Positions 27,448 to 37,681 of a stretch of DNA of 64,000 nucleotides are shown in pieces. This stretch comes from Arthrobacter sp. FW306-07-I. Lineage in GTDB: Bacteria; Actinomycetota; Actinomycetes; Actinomycetales; Micrococcaceae. The position numbers were made by a program, and so were the translations under genes. Location: assembly GCF_021800405.1 (NCBI RefSeq), contig NZ_CP084550.1, positions 2,604,001 through 2,668,000 of the forward strand, given 5' to 3'. The notes beneath the pieces were generated by a model. It was not told the DNA's origin. It saw nothing but the letters and a program-made list of their open reading frames with translations, and did no database searches. Each line of letters starts with the position of its first letter. Within the stretch, counting starts at the first letter, position 1.

Positions 27448-30400
27448 CTAAACCTCCGCGCCGAGGCGCTGGCTGATCACTGTCGAGACGCCGTCGCCCC
27501 TCATCGTTACCCCGTACAACGCGTCCGCCACTTCCATGGTGCGCTTCTGGTGGGTGATGACGATGAGCTGGCTGGATTCCCGGAGCTCTTCGAAAATGGT
27601 GATCAACCGGCTCAGGTTGGTGTCGTCCAGTGCCGCTTCCACCTCGTCCATGACGTAGAACGGCGAGGGCCTGGCCTTGAAGATGGCCACCAGCAGCGCC
27701 ACCGCGGTCAGGGACCGCTCACCGCCGGAGAGCAGCGACAGCCGCTTGATCTTCTTGCCCGCCGGACGCGCCTCCACCTCGATGCCGGTGGTCAGCATGT
27801 CCGTGGGGTCGGTGAGGACCAACCGGCCTTCGCCGCCGGGAAAAAGTCGGTCGAACACCCTGGTAAATTGCGCCTGGGTGTCCTCGAAGGCTTCGGCGAA
27901 GACGCGCTGGACGCGGTCGTCCACTTCCTTGATGATGTCCAGCAGGTCCCGGCGGCTGGCCTTCAGGTCCTCCAGCTGGGTGCTGAGGAACTGGTGCCGT
28001 TCCTCCAGTGCCGCGAATTCCTCAAGGGCCAGGGGGTTGACCTTGCCCAGGCTTGCCAGATCCCGCTCTGCCTTCCGCAGCCGCTTCTCCTGCTCCTGCC
28101 GGACGTAGGGCTTTCCTTCCACGATCTCTTGCCCTCCCGCGTCAACGGGGGCGCGGAGGGCGGCCCACTTGTCGCTGGATTCCTCCGCAGGCACGGGCAC
28201 GGGGACGTGCGGGCCGAATTCCTCCACCAGGGCCTCGGGGGTAATGCCCAGTTCATCCACGGAACGGGTTTCTACTGCCTCGATCCTGGCCCGTTGCTGG
28301 GCCCGGGCGAGCTCGTCGCGGTGCACGTTGTCCGTGAGGTCGGCCAGTTCCCGGGCCAGGGCGTCGTTCGCTTCCCTGATGTCGCGCAGCCCGCGGTCAC
28401 GCAGCTCCCGGTTCTCCTCGGCCAGGTCCCGTTCGTGCCGTGCCAGGTCCACCGAGACATCCACGTAGCCGAGTGCCAGTTCCACGCCTGCGGAAACGGC
28501 GGCTGCCCGTTTGGCCTGGATCCGGCGGCGCCGGGCGCGCTCCGCAGCTTCCTCGCGGGCACGGCGTTCGGTGGCGGCGGCGCGTTCCAGTGATGCCACC
28601 CGGTTGCGCGTGGCGGCCACCTGCTCCTCGGCACTGCGCAGGGACAACCGTGCCTCCACCTCTGCTGCGCGGGCGGCGGAGGCGGCATGTGCCAGGGCGT
28701 CCCGCTGTTCGGTGGAGGGCTCCTCTTCAACGGGTGCTTCCTGGGCTGCCGCCAGGCGGGCGGTAACGGCCGCGAGCGCTTCCTGCTCGGCAGCGACATT
28801 CCCTTCCGCCCGCGCCAAGGACGCGGCCAGCCGTTCGCTCTCGCCCACGGCACTGCGCAGGACGGAGTTCAGGTGGCCCAGGCGTTCAGCGACCGCCGCG
28901 AGGCGGGCATCGGATTCGTGCAGCTTGTCCAGGGCGGCGTCCGCTTCCTCCTGCGCACCTGCGCGCCGCGCCTCGGCGCCGGCCAGGGCGAACCTGTTCC
29001 GCTCCAGGTCCGCGGTGACCGCAGAAAGGCTGCGGTCGGCGTCGTCCACTGCCGCCTGTACCTCGAGCAGCGACGGTGCCTTGGCAGAACCGCCGGCCGC
29101 CGTTAACGCCGTGAAGACGTCACCCTCGCCGGTGACCACCGTGAGGCCGGGCACCGAGGCCACGAGGGTGGACGCGGCGTCGATGCCGGATATGACGGCG
29201 GTCCCGGCCAGCAGGTGCCGGACCAGGGCGAGGTGCCCCGCGGGCCCCTCCACGAGGTCGGCGGCCCATTGCGCCCCCTCGGGCAGCCGGACGGCAGGGT
29301 GGTCGCCGTCCCTCTGGTGGCCCGCCGCAGCCGAGGCGAGGAGCAGCGATGCCCGCCCGGCGTCGTCGTCCTTGAGCCGCTGCAGCACTGCGACGGCCGT
29401 GTCCTTGTCCTTGACCAGCACTGCTTCAGATGCCTGTCCCAGGGCGGCGGCGATGGCCGCTTCATAACCGGCCTGCACCGTGATCGTGGCGGCGACGCTT
29501 CCCTGCACCCCTGGAAGGCCTGATTCCAGCACGTGCCGGGCGCCGTCCTTGCGGTCGAGCCCCAGCTTGAGGGCGTCGAGCCGCGCGGCCAGGGCATCCC
29601 GTTTCCGGACTCCTTCGTTGACGGCGGCCTTGAGGTCCGTGATCTCCTGGAGCACAGCGTCCAGGGCCTCGCTTGCAGCCTCATAGGTGGCGTCGAGGGA
29701 TTCTTCCCCCTCCTCCACGCCCGCCACCTGGTTCTCCAACGCCGTGAACTCGGCCTGGGCACGGGCGCGGCGTTCGGTTCCGGCGGTAAGGGATTCGCGC
29801 AGCCGTCCCAGTTCCGCCTGCGCGGACTCCACCCGGGACCTGGCGGCCGCCACCTGGCCGGCAAGCCGTGCCAGCCCTTCCCGCCGGTCGGCTGCCGCCC
29901 GGAGCTGGGCGGTGAGCCGCTGGTCCTCGGCCAGGGCCGCCTGCTCCGCTTCGGCCTTTGCGGCGCTGGCCGTCTCCAGGGCATTGCGCCTGGTTTCAAT
30001 GTCCTGTTCGAGCTCGGCGAGCTCCTGCCGCACCCGGGCTGCCTGGCGTTCGAGCTGTTCGGGGTCCCTGCCCGGCGGTGGCGCGGCATCTTCCGAACCC
30101 AGCAGGCGGCTGCGCTCAGTGGCCAGCGAGCCGAGCGAGCGAAGCCGCTCCCGGGCAGTGGAGAGCCGGTACCAGGTGTCACGGGCGGCATTAAGGCGCG
30201 GTGTGGCCTCTGCCGCAAGTTGCTCCAGCGCTGCCTGCCGCCTGCGGCCCGTTTCGAGTTCCTGCTCGACGGCGGCACGCCGGGCCTTGAGCGCAGCCTC
30301 GTCCGCCACGTCCCGCTCCAGCGCCAGCTGCAACTGGACGAGGTCGTCGGCAAGCAGGCGGGCGCGGGCGTCCCTGACGTCGAACTGGACGCGCTGGGCG

Positions 30401-31041
30401 CGGCGGGCCACCTCCGCCTGCTTGCCCAGGGGCGTCAGCTGGCGCCGGATTTCCCCGGTGAGGTCGGTGAGGCGCTGGAGGTTGGCCTGCATGGCCTCCA
30501 GTTTCCGGACCGTGCGTTCCTTGCGCCGGCGGTGCTTGAGGATCCCTGCTGCCTCCTCGATGAAGCCGCGGCGGTCCTCGGGGGTGGCGTGCAGCACGCG
30601 GTCCAGCTGGCCCTGGCCGACGATGACGTGCATCTCCCGGCCCAGCCCGGAGTCGGAAAGCAGTTCCTGGATATCCAGCAGCCGGCAGGCGGCACCGTTG
30701 ATGGCGTACTCGGAGCCGCCCGTACGGAACAGCGTCCGGGAAATGGTGACTTCGCTATATTCGATGGGCAGGGCGCCGTCGGCGTTGTCGATGGTGAGCG
30801 AAACGTGTGCCCGGCCAAGGGGCGGCCGCCCGGACGTCCCGGCGAAAATGACGTCCTCCATCTTGCCGCCGCGGAGGGTTTTGGCGCCTTGCTCGCCCAT
30901 GACCCAGGCCAGGGCGTCCACCACGTTGGACTTCCCGGATCCGTTGGGACCCACCACGGCGGTGACGCCGGGTTCGAAGTCGAAGGTGGTGGCAGACGCA
31001 AAGGACTTGAACCCCCGGACGGTCAGGCTTTTGAGGTGCAA
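27448..31041 (-). CDS. smc: Chromosome segregation protein SMC
   Basis: An ATP-dependent chromosome-condensing protein of 1197 residues. The N-terminal ATPase head has Walker A GPNGSGKSN (about 31-39). Long coiled coils rich in Ala/Glu/Arg flank a hinge around 500-640, and the C-terminal head has LLSGGERSLTAVALL and Walker B VMDEVEAALDD. No ATG begins the conserved HLKSLTVRGFKSF; a TTG at 31041 does, and an AGGAG lies about 13 bases upstream. ftsY follows. It diverges from oleA. Confidence 0.95.
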   Translation of the reverse strand: MHLKSLTVRGFKSFASATTFDFEPGVTAVVGPNGSGKSNVVDALAWVMGEQGAKTLRGGKMEDVIFAGTSGRPPLGRAHVSLTIDNADGALPIEYSEVTISRTLFRTGGSEYAINGAACRLLDIQELLSDSGLGREMHVIVGQGQLDRVLHATPEDRRGFIEEAAGILKHRRRKERTVRKLEAMQANLQRLTDLTGEIRRQLTPLGKQAEVARRAQRVQFDVRDARARLLADDLVQLQLALERDVADEAALKARRAAVEQELETGRRRQAALEQLAAEATPRLNAARDTWYRLSTARERLRSLGSLATERSRLLGSEDAAPPPGRDPEQLERQAARVRQELAELEQDIETRRNALETASAAKAEAEQAALAEDQRLTAQLRAAADRREGLARLAGQVAAARSRVESAQAELGRLRESLTAGTERRARAQAEFTALENQVAGVEEGEESLDATYEAASEALDAVLQEITDLKAAVNEGVRKRDALAARLDALKLGLDRKDGARHVLESGLPGVQGSVAATITVQAGYEAAIAAALGQASEAVLVKDKDTAVAVLQRLKDDDAGRASLLLASAAAGHQRDGDHPAVRLPEGAQWAADLVEGPAGHLALVRHLLAGTAVISGIDAASTLVASVPGLTVVTGEGDVFTALTAAGGSAKAPSLLEVQAAVDDADRSLSAVTADLERNRFALAGAEARRAGAQEEADAALDKLHESDARLAAVAERLGHLNSVLRSAVGESERLAASLARAEGNVAAEQEALAAVTARLAAAQEAPVEEEPSTEQRDALAHAASAARAAEVEARLSLRSAEEQVAATRNRVASLERAAATERRAREEAAERARRRRIQAKRAAAVSAGVELALGYVDVSVDLARHERDLAEENRELRDRGLRDIREANDALARELADLTDNVHRDELARAQQRARIEAVETRSVDELGITPEALVEEFGPHVPVPVPAEESSDKWAALRAPVDAGGQEIVEGKPYVRQEQEKRLRKAERDLASLGKVNPLALEEFAALEERHQFLSTQLEDLKASRRDLLDIIKEVDDRVQRVFAEAFEDTQAQFTRVFDRLFPGGEGRLVLTDPTDMLTTGIEVEARPAGKKIKRLSLLSGGERSLTAVALLVAIFKARPSPFYVMDEVEAALDDTNLSRLITIFEELRESSQLIVITHQKRTMEVADALYGVTMRGDGVSTVISQRLGAEV

Positions 31042-31202
31042 GGCTTTTCTGGTCTCCTGGAGCGGATAGGGCAGGATTGCGGGAACCGGCTCACTACAAT
31101 CTACTGCGCAGGACCGACATTTCCCCGCAGCAGCGCCCGGAAGCCAACGCCTGCGCCACGCGTGAATATGCATGTTCCGGGCAGGCAAAGGCATAGTTAA
31201 GC

Positions 31203-31231
31203 TCTTGAGCCTGCGTTTTTGTGGGTACAGT
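31203..31231 (+). promoter_or_regulatory. Candidate oleA promoter
   Basis: A TTGAGC-like -35 and TACAGT -10 lie 15-17 bp apart, with the oleA start about 40 bp downstream. The spacing is not ideal, so this is tentative. Confidence 0.35.
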
Positions 31232-31271
31232 CACCGCAGGAATGCGGGACAGAAACGAAGAGGGGCTTGAA

Positions 31272-32294
31272 TTGGCAGGTAATGCAACCTTCCGCCACAG
31301 CAACACCGCGCTGCTCTCCGTGAGCAGCGTTGAAGCTCCAAGGATTGTGAGTTCCACGGACTTTGACCGGCGCCTGGCGTCAACCCTGCAGCGGCTGAAG
31401 TTCCCGCCGCGGCTGCTGGAACGCGTCGCAGGCATCACGCACCGCCGCTGGTGGGCCGCCGGCACGTCGTTCGATGACGCTGCGGTGGAAGCCGGTGCCA
31501 AGGCCCTGGCCGAGGCGGGCATCGAGGCATCCGACGTCGGCCTGCTGATCAACACCTCGGTGACCAGGCGCAACCTGGAACCGTCCGTCGCGGTGAAGAT
31601 CCACCACGGACTCAGCCTGCCGTCGTCGGCCATGAACTTCGACCTTGCCAACGCCTGCCTGGGCTTCGTCAATGCCCTGACCCTGGCCGGCAACATGATC
31701 GATTCGGGCCAGATCAGGTACGCCGTGATTGTCAATGGCGAGGACGCCCAGCTGACCCAGGAGGCCACCTTGGAGCGCCTCCAGCGGCCCGAAACCACCC
31801 GGGCCGACTTCAACCGTGAGTTCGCCACGCTGACGTTGGGCTCCGGAGCCGCCGCCGCCGTCCTGGGACCGGCGGACCAGCACCCCGGCGCCCACCGCGT
31901 GGTGGGCGGCGTGATGCGGGCCGGCACCGAACACCACGAACTGTGCGTGGGCGGCATCGACGGCATGCACACCGATACAAAGGGACTGCTCGACGGCGGC
32001 CTGCAGCTGGTCGTCGAAGCCTGGCATGAGGCCCAGCCCGAGTGGGACTGGGCTGCCATGGACCGCTACGTCACCCACCAGGTCAGCAACGCCTACACGC
32101 AGGCAATTATCGAGGCGATCGACCTGGACCCGGACAAGGTGCCCATCACGTTCCCGCACTGGGGCAATGTGGGGCCTGCCTCCCTTCCCATGACGCTGGC
32201 AGCCGAGGCCCAGTCCTTGGGGAGCGGTGACCGGGTCCTGTGCATGGGCGTGGGATCCGGCCTGAACACCGCCATGCTGGAAATCGTTTGGTGA
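31272..32294 (+). CDS. oleA: OleA: acyl-CoA condensing 3-oxoacyl synthase III
   Basis: OleA is a thiolase-fold enzyme that joins two fatty acyl-CoAs head to head into a beta-keto acid, the first step of long-chain olefin synthesis. The 340-residue protein has Cys129 in DLANACLGFVNA, Glu103 in NLEPSVAVK, His269 in VTHQVSNAY and Asn299 in HWGNVGPAS. These match the Cys/Glu/His/Asn set known from OleA, and EPSVA is diagnostic against FabH. The TTG at 31272 gives MAGNATFRHSN, with AGAGGGG seven bases upstream; ATG 31242 and GTG 31221 are weaker. The stop overlaps the oleBC start (GTGA). Confidence 0.93.
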   Translation: MAGNATFRHSNTALLSVSSVEAPRIVSSTDFDRRLASTLQRLKFPPRLLERVAGITHRRWWAAGTSFDDAAVEAGAKALAEAGIEASDVGLLINTSVTRRNLEPSVAVKIHHGLSLPSSAMNFDLANACLGFVNALTLAGNMIDSGQIRYAVIVNGEDAQLTQEATLERLQRPETTRADFNREFATLTLGSGAAAAVLGPADQHPGAHRVVGGVMRAGTEHHELCVGGIDGMHTDTKGLLDGGLQLVVEAWHEAQPEWDWAAMDRYVTHQVSNAYTQAIIEAIDLDPDKVPITFPHWGNVGPASLPMTLAAEAQSLGSGDRVLCMGVGSGLNTAMLEIVW

Positions 32295-34960
32295 TCGCGG
32301 ACTGGCCCGGCGTCAACGCCGAATGGTCACGCGAACTCGAAGTCCCCTCCACCTCCGGCGCTGATGCCCCCGGCACCGTGCACCGCTGGCACCTGCTGGA
32401 TAACGGTGCAGAACTTGCCCGCCGCGGACTGGCTCCCCTGGGGACCCTGCTGTGCGTGCACGGCAACCCAACCTGGTCCTACCTGTGGCGGACCCTGCTG
32501 GCCGGCGGATCCGACGCGGCCCATCCATGGCGTGTGGTGGCCGTGGACCAGTTGGACATGGGATTTTCCGAGCGCACCGGGACGGTCCGGCGGCTGGCCG
32601 ACAGGATCAACGACCTGGGCGACCTCACCGACGCCCTGGCCCTGGAGGGGCCAGTGGTTTCCGTAGGCCACGACTGGGGCGGCGTCATCAGCCTCGGCTG
32701 GGCCCTGGCGCACGAACACCAGCTGGCCGGGGTGGTCCTGACCAACACCGCGGTGCACCAGCCGGAAGGCTCTCCCATTCCGGCAGCGCTGCGGCTTGCC
32801 CTGCACCCCGCCGTCCACAAATGGGGCACCATCACCTCGGATGCCTTCCTGCGGGTGACGCATTCTCTGGCACACCCGCCACTGTCCGCGGAGGTCCGGA
32901 CCGCTTACATGGCCCCTTACCGCGGGGCGTCCCGGCGCGCCGGGGTGGGCAACTTTGTTGCGGACATTCCCGTTGACGCATCCCACCCAAGCTTTACCGC
33001 GCTCACCGGGGTGGCGGAGGGGGTGCGCGGGCTGGATGTTCCAGCCCTGATGCTGTGGGGTCCGCGCGACCCCATCTTCTCGGACCGCTACCTCAAGGAC
33101 CTCATCACCCGGCTCCCGCATGCGGACGTGCACCGCTACGAGGGCGCGGGGCACCTGGTGGCCGAGGACCGGGACATTGCCACGCCGGTCTTCGAGTGGC
33201 TCGCGGGGCGCGTTACCGGTGGTGGCACCCGTGCTGCCGATGCCCCCGCCGCCGTACAGGGTACCGACGGCTTTGAGCCCCTGTGGGCGCCGCTTGCCGA
33301 ACTGGCGGCGGGACCAGCGGGCGACGGGAGGGCCGTCGTCGAAATGGCAACGGACGGCACCGTGGCCCGCTTCCTGACGTGGAAGCAGCTGGAGGCGGCG
33401 GTTGGACACCTTGCCGCGGGCCTGCAGGAGGCGGGCGTTGGGTCGGGCAGCCGGGTGAGCCTGATGGTTCCGCCGGGGGTGGACCTCACCGTGGCCCTGT
33501 ATGCCTGCCTGCGGCTCGGTGCTGTGGTGGTGGTGGCCGACGCCGGCCTGGGCACCAGGGGCCTGAGCCGGGCCGTCAAGGGAGCCACTCCCGATGTCCT
33601 GATTGGGATCGACAAGGCCTTGGCCGCCGCCCGGGCCCTCGGGTGGGCAGCCCGGCGCATCAGTGTGCAGGAGCTCCCGGCGGGACGCCGCCGCCTCCTC
33701 GGGGTGGAAACCTCCCTTGCCGCCCTGGCGAGGGCAGGTTCGGAAAGGGCCGGGGCTGCGGGCAGTGTTGCGCCGATCCTGCCGGGCCCGGACTCCCCCG
33801 CCGCGGTGCTCTTCACCTCCGGTTCCACCGGTCCTGCAAAGGGCGTGTTGTATACCCATCGGCAGCTTGCCGCCATGCGGGACACCGTGGCCCAAACCTT
33901 TGGGATCCGTCCCGGCCAGCGCCTGGTGGCGGGTTTCGCGCCCTTTGCCCTGCTGGGGCCAGCCCTGGGGGCCGTCTCGGTGACGCCGGCGATGGATGTC
34001 ACCGCACCCCGCACATTGACTGCACGTGCCCTCGCCGATGCCGCGGCGGCCATCGATGCCACGGTGGTCTTCGCGTCCCCCGCTGCCCTGCGCAACGTCG
34101 TCGCCACACATGGCGGACCCACGCCGGAGGGTACGGCCGCACTCGAGCGCGTTGACCTGCTCCTCTCCGCCGGTGCGCCCGTTCCGGAAGCACTCCTCGC
34201 GGAGGTGCAGCAGCTGGTGCCCCGCGCTTCGCTGCACACCCCGTACGGGATGACCGAGGCGCTGCCCGTCACCGACATCAGCTTCGAACAAATCCAGGCC
34301 GCCGCCGCTGATGCCGCTGCCGGAACGATGACGGGCGCGGGCAACGGCGTGTGTGTGGGCCTGCCCGTCCACGGTGCCCGCGTAGCCGTTGTCCCCCTGG
34401 CAGGAGACGGCACCGCCCCTGGCTCCCTGCCCGTCACCGATGCGGGCATCACGGGAGAGGTCCTGGTGAATGCGCCGCACGTCAAGGACGCCTACGACCG
34501 CCTCTGGCTGACCCAGGAGCTGAGCAGCGGTCCCGCCGGATGGCACCGCACCGGGGACGTGGGCCATTTCGACGCCCGGGGACGGCTGTGGGTGGAAGGA
34601 CGCCTTGCGCACGTCGTCACTGCACCTGGCGGCGCAGTGACCCCCGTAGGCCCGGAACAGGCCATCGAAAGCCTGGACGGCGTCGGCATGGCAGCCGTGG
34701 TGGGGGTGGGACCGGCAGGGACGCAGGCCGTCACCGCCGTCGTCGAAACCGTTCCGCCGGCCCCGAAAGCCGGCCTTGCCGGTCCGGAGTTGGCGGGCAA
34801 GGTGCGGGCCGCAGCACGCGGCGCGGGCGTGTCCGTCGCCGCCGTCCTGGTTGTCCCTGTGCAGCCCACCGACATCCGCCACAACGCCAAGATCGACCGG
34901 ACGCGGCTGTCCCAGTGGGCCTCGTCCGTCCTGGCCGGCGGCCGCCCGGGGACGCCATGA
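32291..34960 (+). CDS. oleBC: OleBC fusion: beta-lactone decarboxylase + beta-lactone synthetase
   Basis: An 889-residue fusion. Residues 1-~305 form an alpha/beta hydrolase related to haloalkane dehalogenases (OleB): HGNPTW (58-63), nucleophile Asp128 in GHDWGG, and His288 in GAGHLV. A flexible linker (about 305-345) leads to an AMP-binding domain (OleC) with LFTSGSTGPAKG (507-518), YGMTEALP, TGDVGHFDARGRLWVEGR and the Lys in NAKIDRT. OleC turns beta-hydroxy acids into beta-lactones; OleB decarboxylates them to cis-alkenes. The GTG start overlaps the oleA stop (GTGA) and the end overlaps oleD (ATGA). Such fusions are known in Micrococcus; this is not a frameshift artefact. Confidence 0.92.
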   Translation: MIADWPGVNAEWSRELEVPSTSGADAPGTVHRWHLLDNGAELARRGLAPLGTLLCVHGNPTWSYLWRTLLAGGSDAAHPWRVVAVDQLDMGFSERTGTVRRLADRINDLGDLTDALALEGPVVSVGHDWGGVISLGWALAHEHQLAGVVLTNTAVHQPEGSPIPAALRLALHPAVHKWGTITSDAFLRVTHSLAHPPLSAEVRTAYMAPYRGASRRAGVGNFVADIPVDASHPSFTALTGVAEGVRGLDVPALMLWGPRDPIFSDRYLKDLITRLPHADVHRYEGAGHLVAEDRDIATPVFEWLAGRVTGGGTRAADAPAAVQGTDGFEPLWAPLAELAAGPAGDGRAVVEMATDGTVARFLTWKQLEAAVGHLAAGLQEAGVGSGSRVSLMVPPGVDLTVALYACLRLGAVVVVADAGLGTRGLSRAVKGATPDVLIGIDKALAAARALGWAARRISVQELPAGRRRLLGVETSLAALARAGSERAGAAGSVAPILPGPDSPAAVLFTSGSTGPAKGVLYTHRQLAAMRDTVAQTFGIRPGQRLVAGFAPFALLGPALGAVSVTPAMDVTAPRTLTARALADAAAAIDATVVFASPAALRNVVATHGGPTPEGTAALERVDLLLSAGAPVPEALLAEVQQLVPRASLHTPYGMTEALPVTDISFEQIQAAAADAAAGTMTGAGNGVCVGLPVHGARVAVVPLAGDGTAPGSLPVTDAGITGEVLVNAPHVKDAYDRLWLTQELSSGPAGWHRTGDVGHFDARGRLWVEGRLAHVVTAPGGAVTPVGPEQAIESLDGVGMAAVVGVGPAGTQAVTAVVETVPPAPKAGLAGPELAGKVRAAARGAGVSVAAVLVVPVQPTDIRHNAKIDRTRLSQWASSVLAGGRPGTP

Positions 34961-35928
34961 GGGTGCTGGTCACCGGCGCCAGCGGGCTGCTGGGCCGGGA
35001 GGTGGCAGGCCTGTTGGTGCGGAAGGGCCATGCGGTCACCACCTTCCAGCGGCGTTCGTCAAGGGTCGACGGCGTGACGGACCGCAGTGGCTCCCTCACC
35101 GATGAGGCGGCGGTTTCGGCAGCCGTCCGGGGCGTTGAGGGCGTCATCCACCTGGCCGCCAAGGTTTCCTTTACCGGCCGTGCGCAGGAATTCAACGAAG
35201 TGAACGTCCAGGGAACCCGGCGGCTGCTCCAGGCAGCACGCGACGCCGGGGTCAGGGACTTCGTTTTCGTGTCCTCGCCGTCGGTGGCCAACTCGGGGGC
35301 CGCCATCGCAGGGCTGGGCGCTGAGCCGGCCGACCCGGTACATGCCCACGGCGATTACTCCCGCACAAAAGCCGAGGCGGAACTGCTGGCCCTTGCCGCA
35401 GACGCACCGGACTTCCGTGCCGCCGCGGTGCGGCCGCACGTGGTGTGGGGTCCCGGGGACACCCAGCTGGTGGAACGGGTGCTGGCACGGGCGGCCCGGA
35501 AGCGGTTGCCGCTGCTGGATGCCGGGGCTGCCCTGATCGACACCACGTACGTGGACAACGCGGCGGCCGCCATCGTTGCCGCGCTGGAGCGGATGGGGCA
35601 TATCCGCGGCCGGGCGCTGGTGGTCACCAACGGTGAGCCCCGGCCCGTGGGCGAACTCATTGCAGGGATCTGCGCTGCCGGCGGCGTACCCGCGCCGGCC
35701 TGGTCCGTCCCCGGCCCGCTGGCGCGGCTGGCAGGATCAGTGGTGGAGCGGGCGTGGCTTCGGCTCGGCAAGCAGGACGAGCCGCCCATGACCAGGTTCC
35801 TCGCAGAGCAGTTGTCCACGGCACACTGGTTCGACCAGCGCGAAACCCACACGCTACTCGCCTGGACTCCCCAAGTACCCATCGACGAAGGCCTCGCCCG
35901 GCTCACGGAATACTACGGCTCCCGCTGA
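34957..35928 (+). CDS. oleD: OleD: NADPH-dependent 2-alkyl-3-oxoacid reductase
   Basis: A 323-residue extended short-chain dehydrogenase that reduces the OleA product to a beta-hydroxy acid. The Rossmann motif is TGASGLLGREV (6-16). The catalytic pair is Tyr134-x-x-x-Lys138 (YSRTK), and VSSPSV provides the Ser. It is translationally coupled to oleBC by an ATGA overlap and is the last gene of the cluster, convergent with mutM 30 bp away. The set is complete: A, BC, D. A generic epimerase call would miss the context. Confidence 0.9.
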   Translation: MRVLVTGASGLLGREVAGLLVRKGHAVTTFQRRSSRVDGVTDRSGSLTDEAAVSAAVRGVEGVIHLAAKVSFTGRAQEFNEVNVQGTRRLLQAARDAGVRDFVFVSSPSVANSGAAIAGLGAEPADPVHAHGDYSRTKAEAELLALAADAPDFRAAAVRPHVVWGPGDTQLVERVLARAARKRLPLLDAGAALIDTTYVDNAAAAIVAALERMGHIRGRALVVTNGEPRPVGELIAGICAAGGVPAPAWSVPGPLARLAGSVVERAWLRLGKQDEPPMTRFLAEQLSTAHWFDQRETHTLLAWTPQVPIDEGLARLTEYYGSR

Positions 35929-35958
35929 GCGGGCCTGCCAGGCGGGGTTGGGCGGCCG

Positions 35959-36927
35959 CTACCAGCGGCCGTTGCGGGGCCGCGGCTGGCAGACGGGGCA
36001 GGTGTGGGAGGAACGGTTCATGAACTGGTCCCGGCGGATGGTCGCATTGATACCCGCTGCGGCGCACCTCCTGCAGGGCTCGCCCTGCCGGCCGTAGGCA
36101 TTGAGGGACCTGTCAAAGTAGCCTGAGGCGCCGTTGACGTTGACGTACAGCGAATCAAAGCTGGTCCCGCCTGCTGCCAGGGCATCGAGCATTACCTCGC
36201 GGGCGCTGTCGAGGACGCGCTGGGCTTCACTCCTGCGCAGGGTGTCGGTGGCCCGGGCGAAGTGCAGGCGGGCACGCCACAGTGCTTCGTCGGCGTAGAT
36301 GTTGCCGATGCCGGACACCAGTCCCTGGTCCAGCAGCGCCCGCTTCAGCCCCGTTTTGCGCTTGCGGAGGCGCTGGTAGAAGACGTCAAAGGAGAAGGCA
36401 GGGTCCAGGGGGTCCCTGGCAATGTGTGCTGCTTCCTCTGCAATCAGGGGAAGAGGGGATTCCGCCAGGCCGCCTGGTCCGCCGTCGTCAGTGGGTACCA
36501 GCGTGGTGACGAAGAGGCCGCCGAAGATCCGCTGGTCCACGAACCGCAGTTGATCCGGCATCCCGTCCCGCGGGCTGAGCCGGAACCGGACTTTAAGGTG
36601 CTTTTCATCGGGGACGGCTGGGTCCTGCATCAGCAGCTGCCCGCTCATGCCCAGGTGCGCCATAAGGGCAACGTGGGGCAGGCAATCGGTCTCCGGGGTG
36701 TCCAATCCGGCAGCAGAGCTGTCCACCAGCGGCATCCAGAGGAACTTTCCCCGGCGCACGACGTCGGAGACAGTGGCACCTTCGAGGTTGCCGATGAAGT
36801 CCCCGACGCCAAGGGCATGGCGGCGGATGGAGCGTGGGTCGAGGACTTCAACATCACGGATGGTCCTGCCGCGGACCCAGTTCACCAGGCCACGGCGGAC
36901 AACCTCCACCTCGGGCAGTTCGGGCAT
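35959..36927 (-). CDS. mutM: Formamidopyrimidine-DNA glycosylase MutM (Fpg)
   Basis: Removes 8-oxoguanine and formamidopyrimidines. The 322-residue enzyme begins [13 protein letters not shown], so the catalytic Pro2 and Glu3 are intact. A Lys in RGKFLW aligns with Lys57, and the C-terminal zinc finger is CRRC...CPVC (residues about 285-312). The ATG at 36927 is fixed by the Pro2 rule; the longer frame upstream is ruled out. It lies 5 bp after rnc, in the usual rpmF-rnc-mutM-smc order, interrupted here by the ole cluster. Confidence 0.97.
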   Translation of the reverse strand: MPELPEVEVVRRGLVNWVRGRTIRDVEVLDPRSIRRHALGVGDFIGNLEGATVSDVVRRGKFLWMPLVDSSAAGLDTPETDCLPHVALMAHLGMSGQLLMQDPAVPDEKHLKVRFRLSPRDGMPDQLRFVDQRIFGGLFVTTLVPTDDGGPGGLAESPLPLIAEEAAHIARDPLDPAFSFDVFYQRLRKRKTGLKRALLDQGLVSGIGNIYADEALWRARLHFARATDTLRRSEAQRVLDSAREVMLDALAAGGTSFDSLYVNVNGASGYFDRSLNAYGRQGEPCRRCAAAGINATIRRDQFMNRSSHTCPVCQPRPRNGRW

Positions 36928-36932
36928 GGACG

Positions 36933-37661
36933 CTACTGGGCGGCCACGGAGCTTGCGCCGGTACTGGAGGCCTCCTGGGCCCCAGCGCCGGAAAGCACCC
37001 GCCACGCGTCTGCCGCGGCTTCCTGTTCCGCTTCCTTCTTGGAGTGACCGGAACCCTTGCCGTAGGCGGTTCCGCCGATATTCAGGACAGCGGTGAAGGT
37101 GCGGGCATGGTCAGGCCCGGAACCCTCCACTGCGTAGTGGATGCTGCCCAGCTGCCGGCTGGCTGCGAGTTCCTGGATACTGGTCTTCCAGTCGGTGCCG
37201 GCGCCCAGGACGGCGGCATCCTTCAGCAGCGGACCAATTAGCCGCATGACCAGTTGGCGCGCCGTCTCGATGTCGTTCGAGACGTAGGTGGCACCGATCA
37301 GGGCTTCCATGGTGTCCGCCAGGATGGAAGCCTTGTTCTTGCCATGGGTGAGCTTCTCGCCCTGGCCAAGATAGATGAATTCCCCGATGCCCAAGCTGCG
37401 GCCGATGCCGGCAAGCGCACGGGTACTGACGACGGCGGACCGGCGCTTGGCGAGTTCGCCCTCGGGCAGGTTCGGGTTGTCCCGGTAGAGGGCGTCGGTC
37501 ACGGAGAACCCCAGGATGGAGTCGCCCAGGAACTCGAGCCGCTCGTTGGTGGGGATGCCGCCGTTCTCGTAGGCGTACGAACGGTGCGTGAGCGCAAGAC
37601 GAAGCGTCCCGGCGTCAATAGAGACACCGAGACGCTTCAGAAGCTCTTCAGTTGAAGACAT
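36933..37661 (-). CDS. rnc: Ribonuclease III
   Basis: Cleaves double-stranded RNA, including rRNA precursors. The 242-residue protein has the signature [12 protein letters not shown] with the catalytic Glu/Asp, a second acidic cluster in [12 protein letters not shown], and a C-terminal double-stranded RNA-binding domain ([11 protein letters not shown] to [12 protein letters not shown]). The ATG is next to rpmF (20 bp). The last ~15 residues are Ser/Ala-rich and unconserved. Confidence 0.96.
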   Translation of the reverse strand: MSSTEELLKRLGVSIDAGTLRLALTHRSYAYENGGIPTNERLEFLGDSILGFSVTDALYRDNPNLPEGELAKRRSAVVSTRALAGIGRSLGIGEFIYLGQGEKLTHGKNKASILADTMEALIGATYVSNDIETARQLVMRLIGPLLKDAAVLGAGTDWKTSIQELAASRQLGSIHYAVEGSGPDHARTFTAVLNIGGTAYGKGSGHSKKEAEQEAAADAWRVLSGAGAQEASSTGASSVAAQ

Positions 37662-37681
37662 CAGTCAGCCTGTTGGGCCGA

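Noticed and set aside
29533..31200. 555-codon plus-strand frame opposite smc
   Set aside because: Antisense shadow of a coiled-coil gene with Ala/Arg bias.
32327..34882. 851-codon minus-strand frame opposite oleBC
   Set aside because: Gly/His/Arg-rich shadow translation; oleBC on the other strand shows intact OleB and OleC motifs.
32291..34960. OleB-OleC fusion as a lost stop codon or assembly error
   Set aside because: A plausible linker joins two complete domains, the frame is clean, and such fusions are known in Micrococcus.
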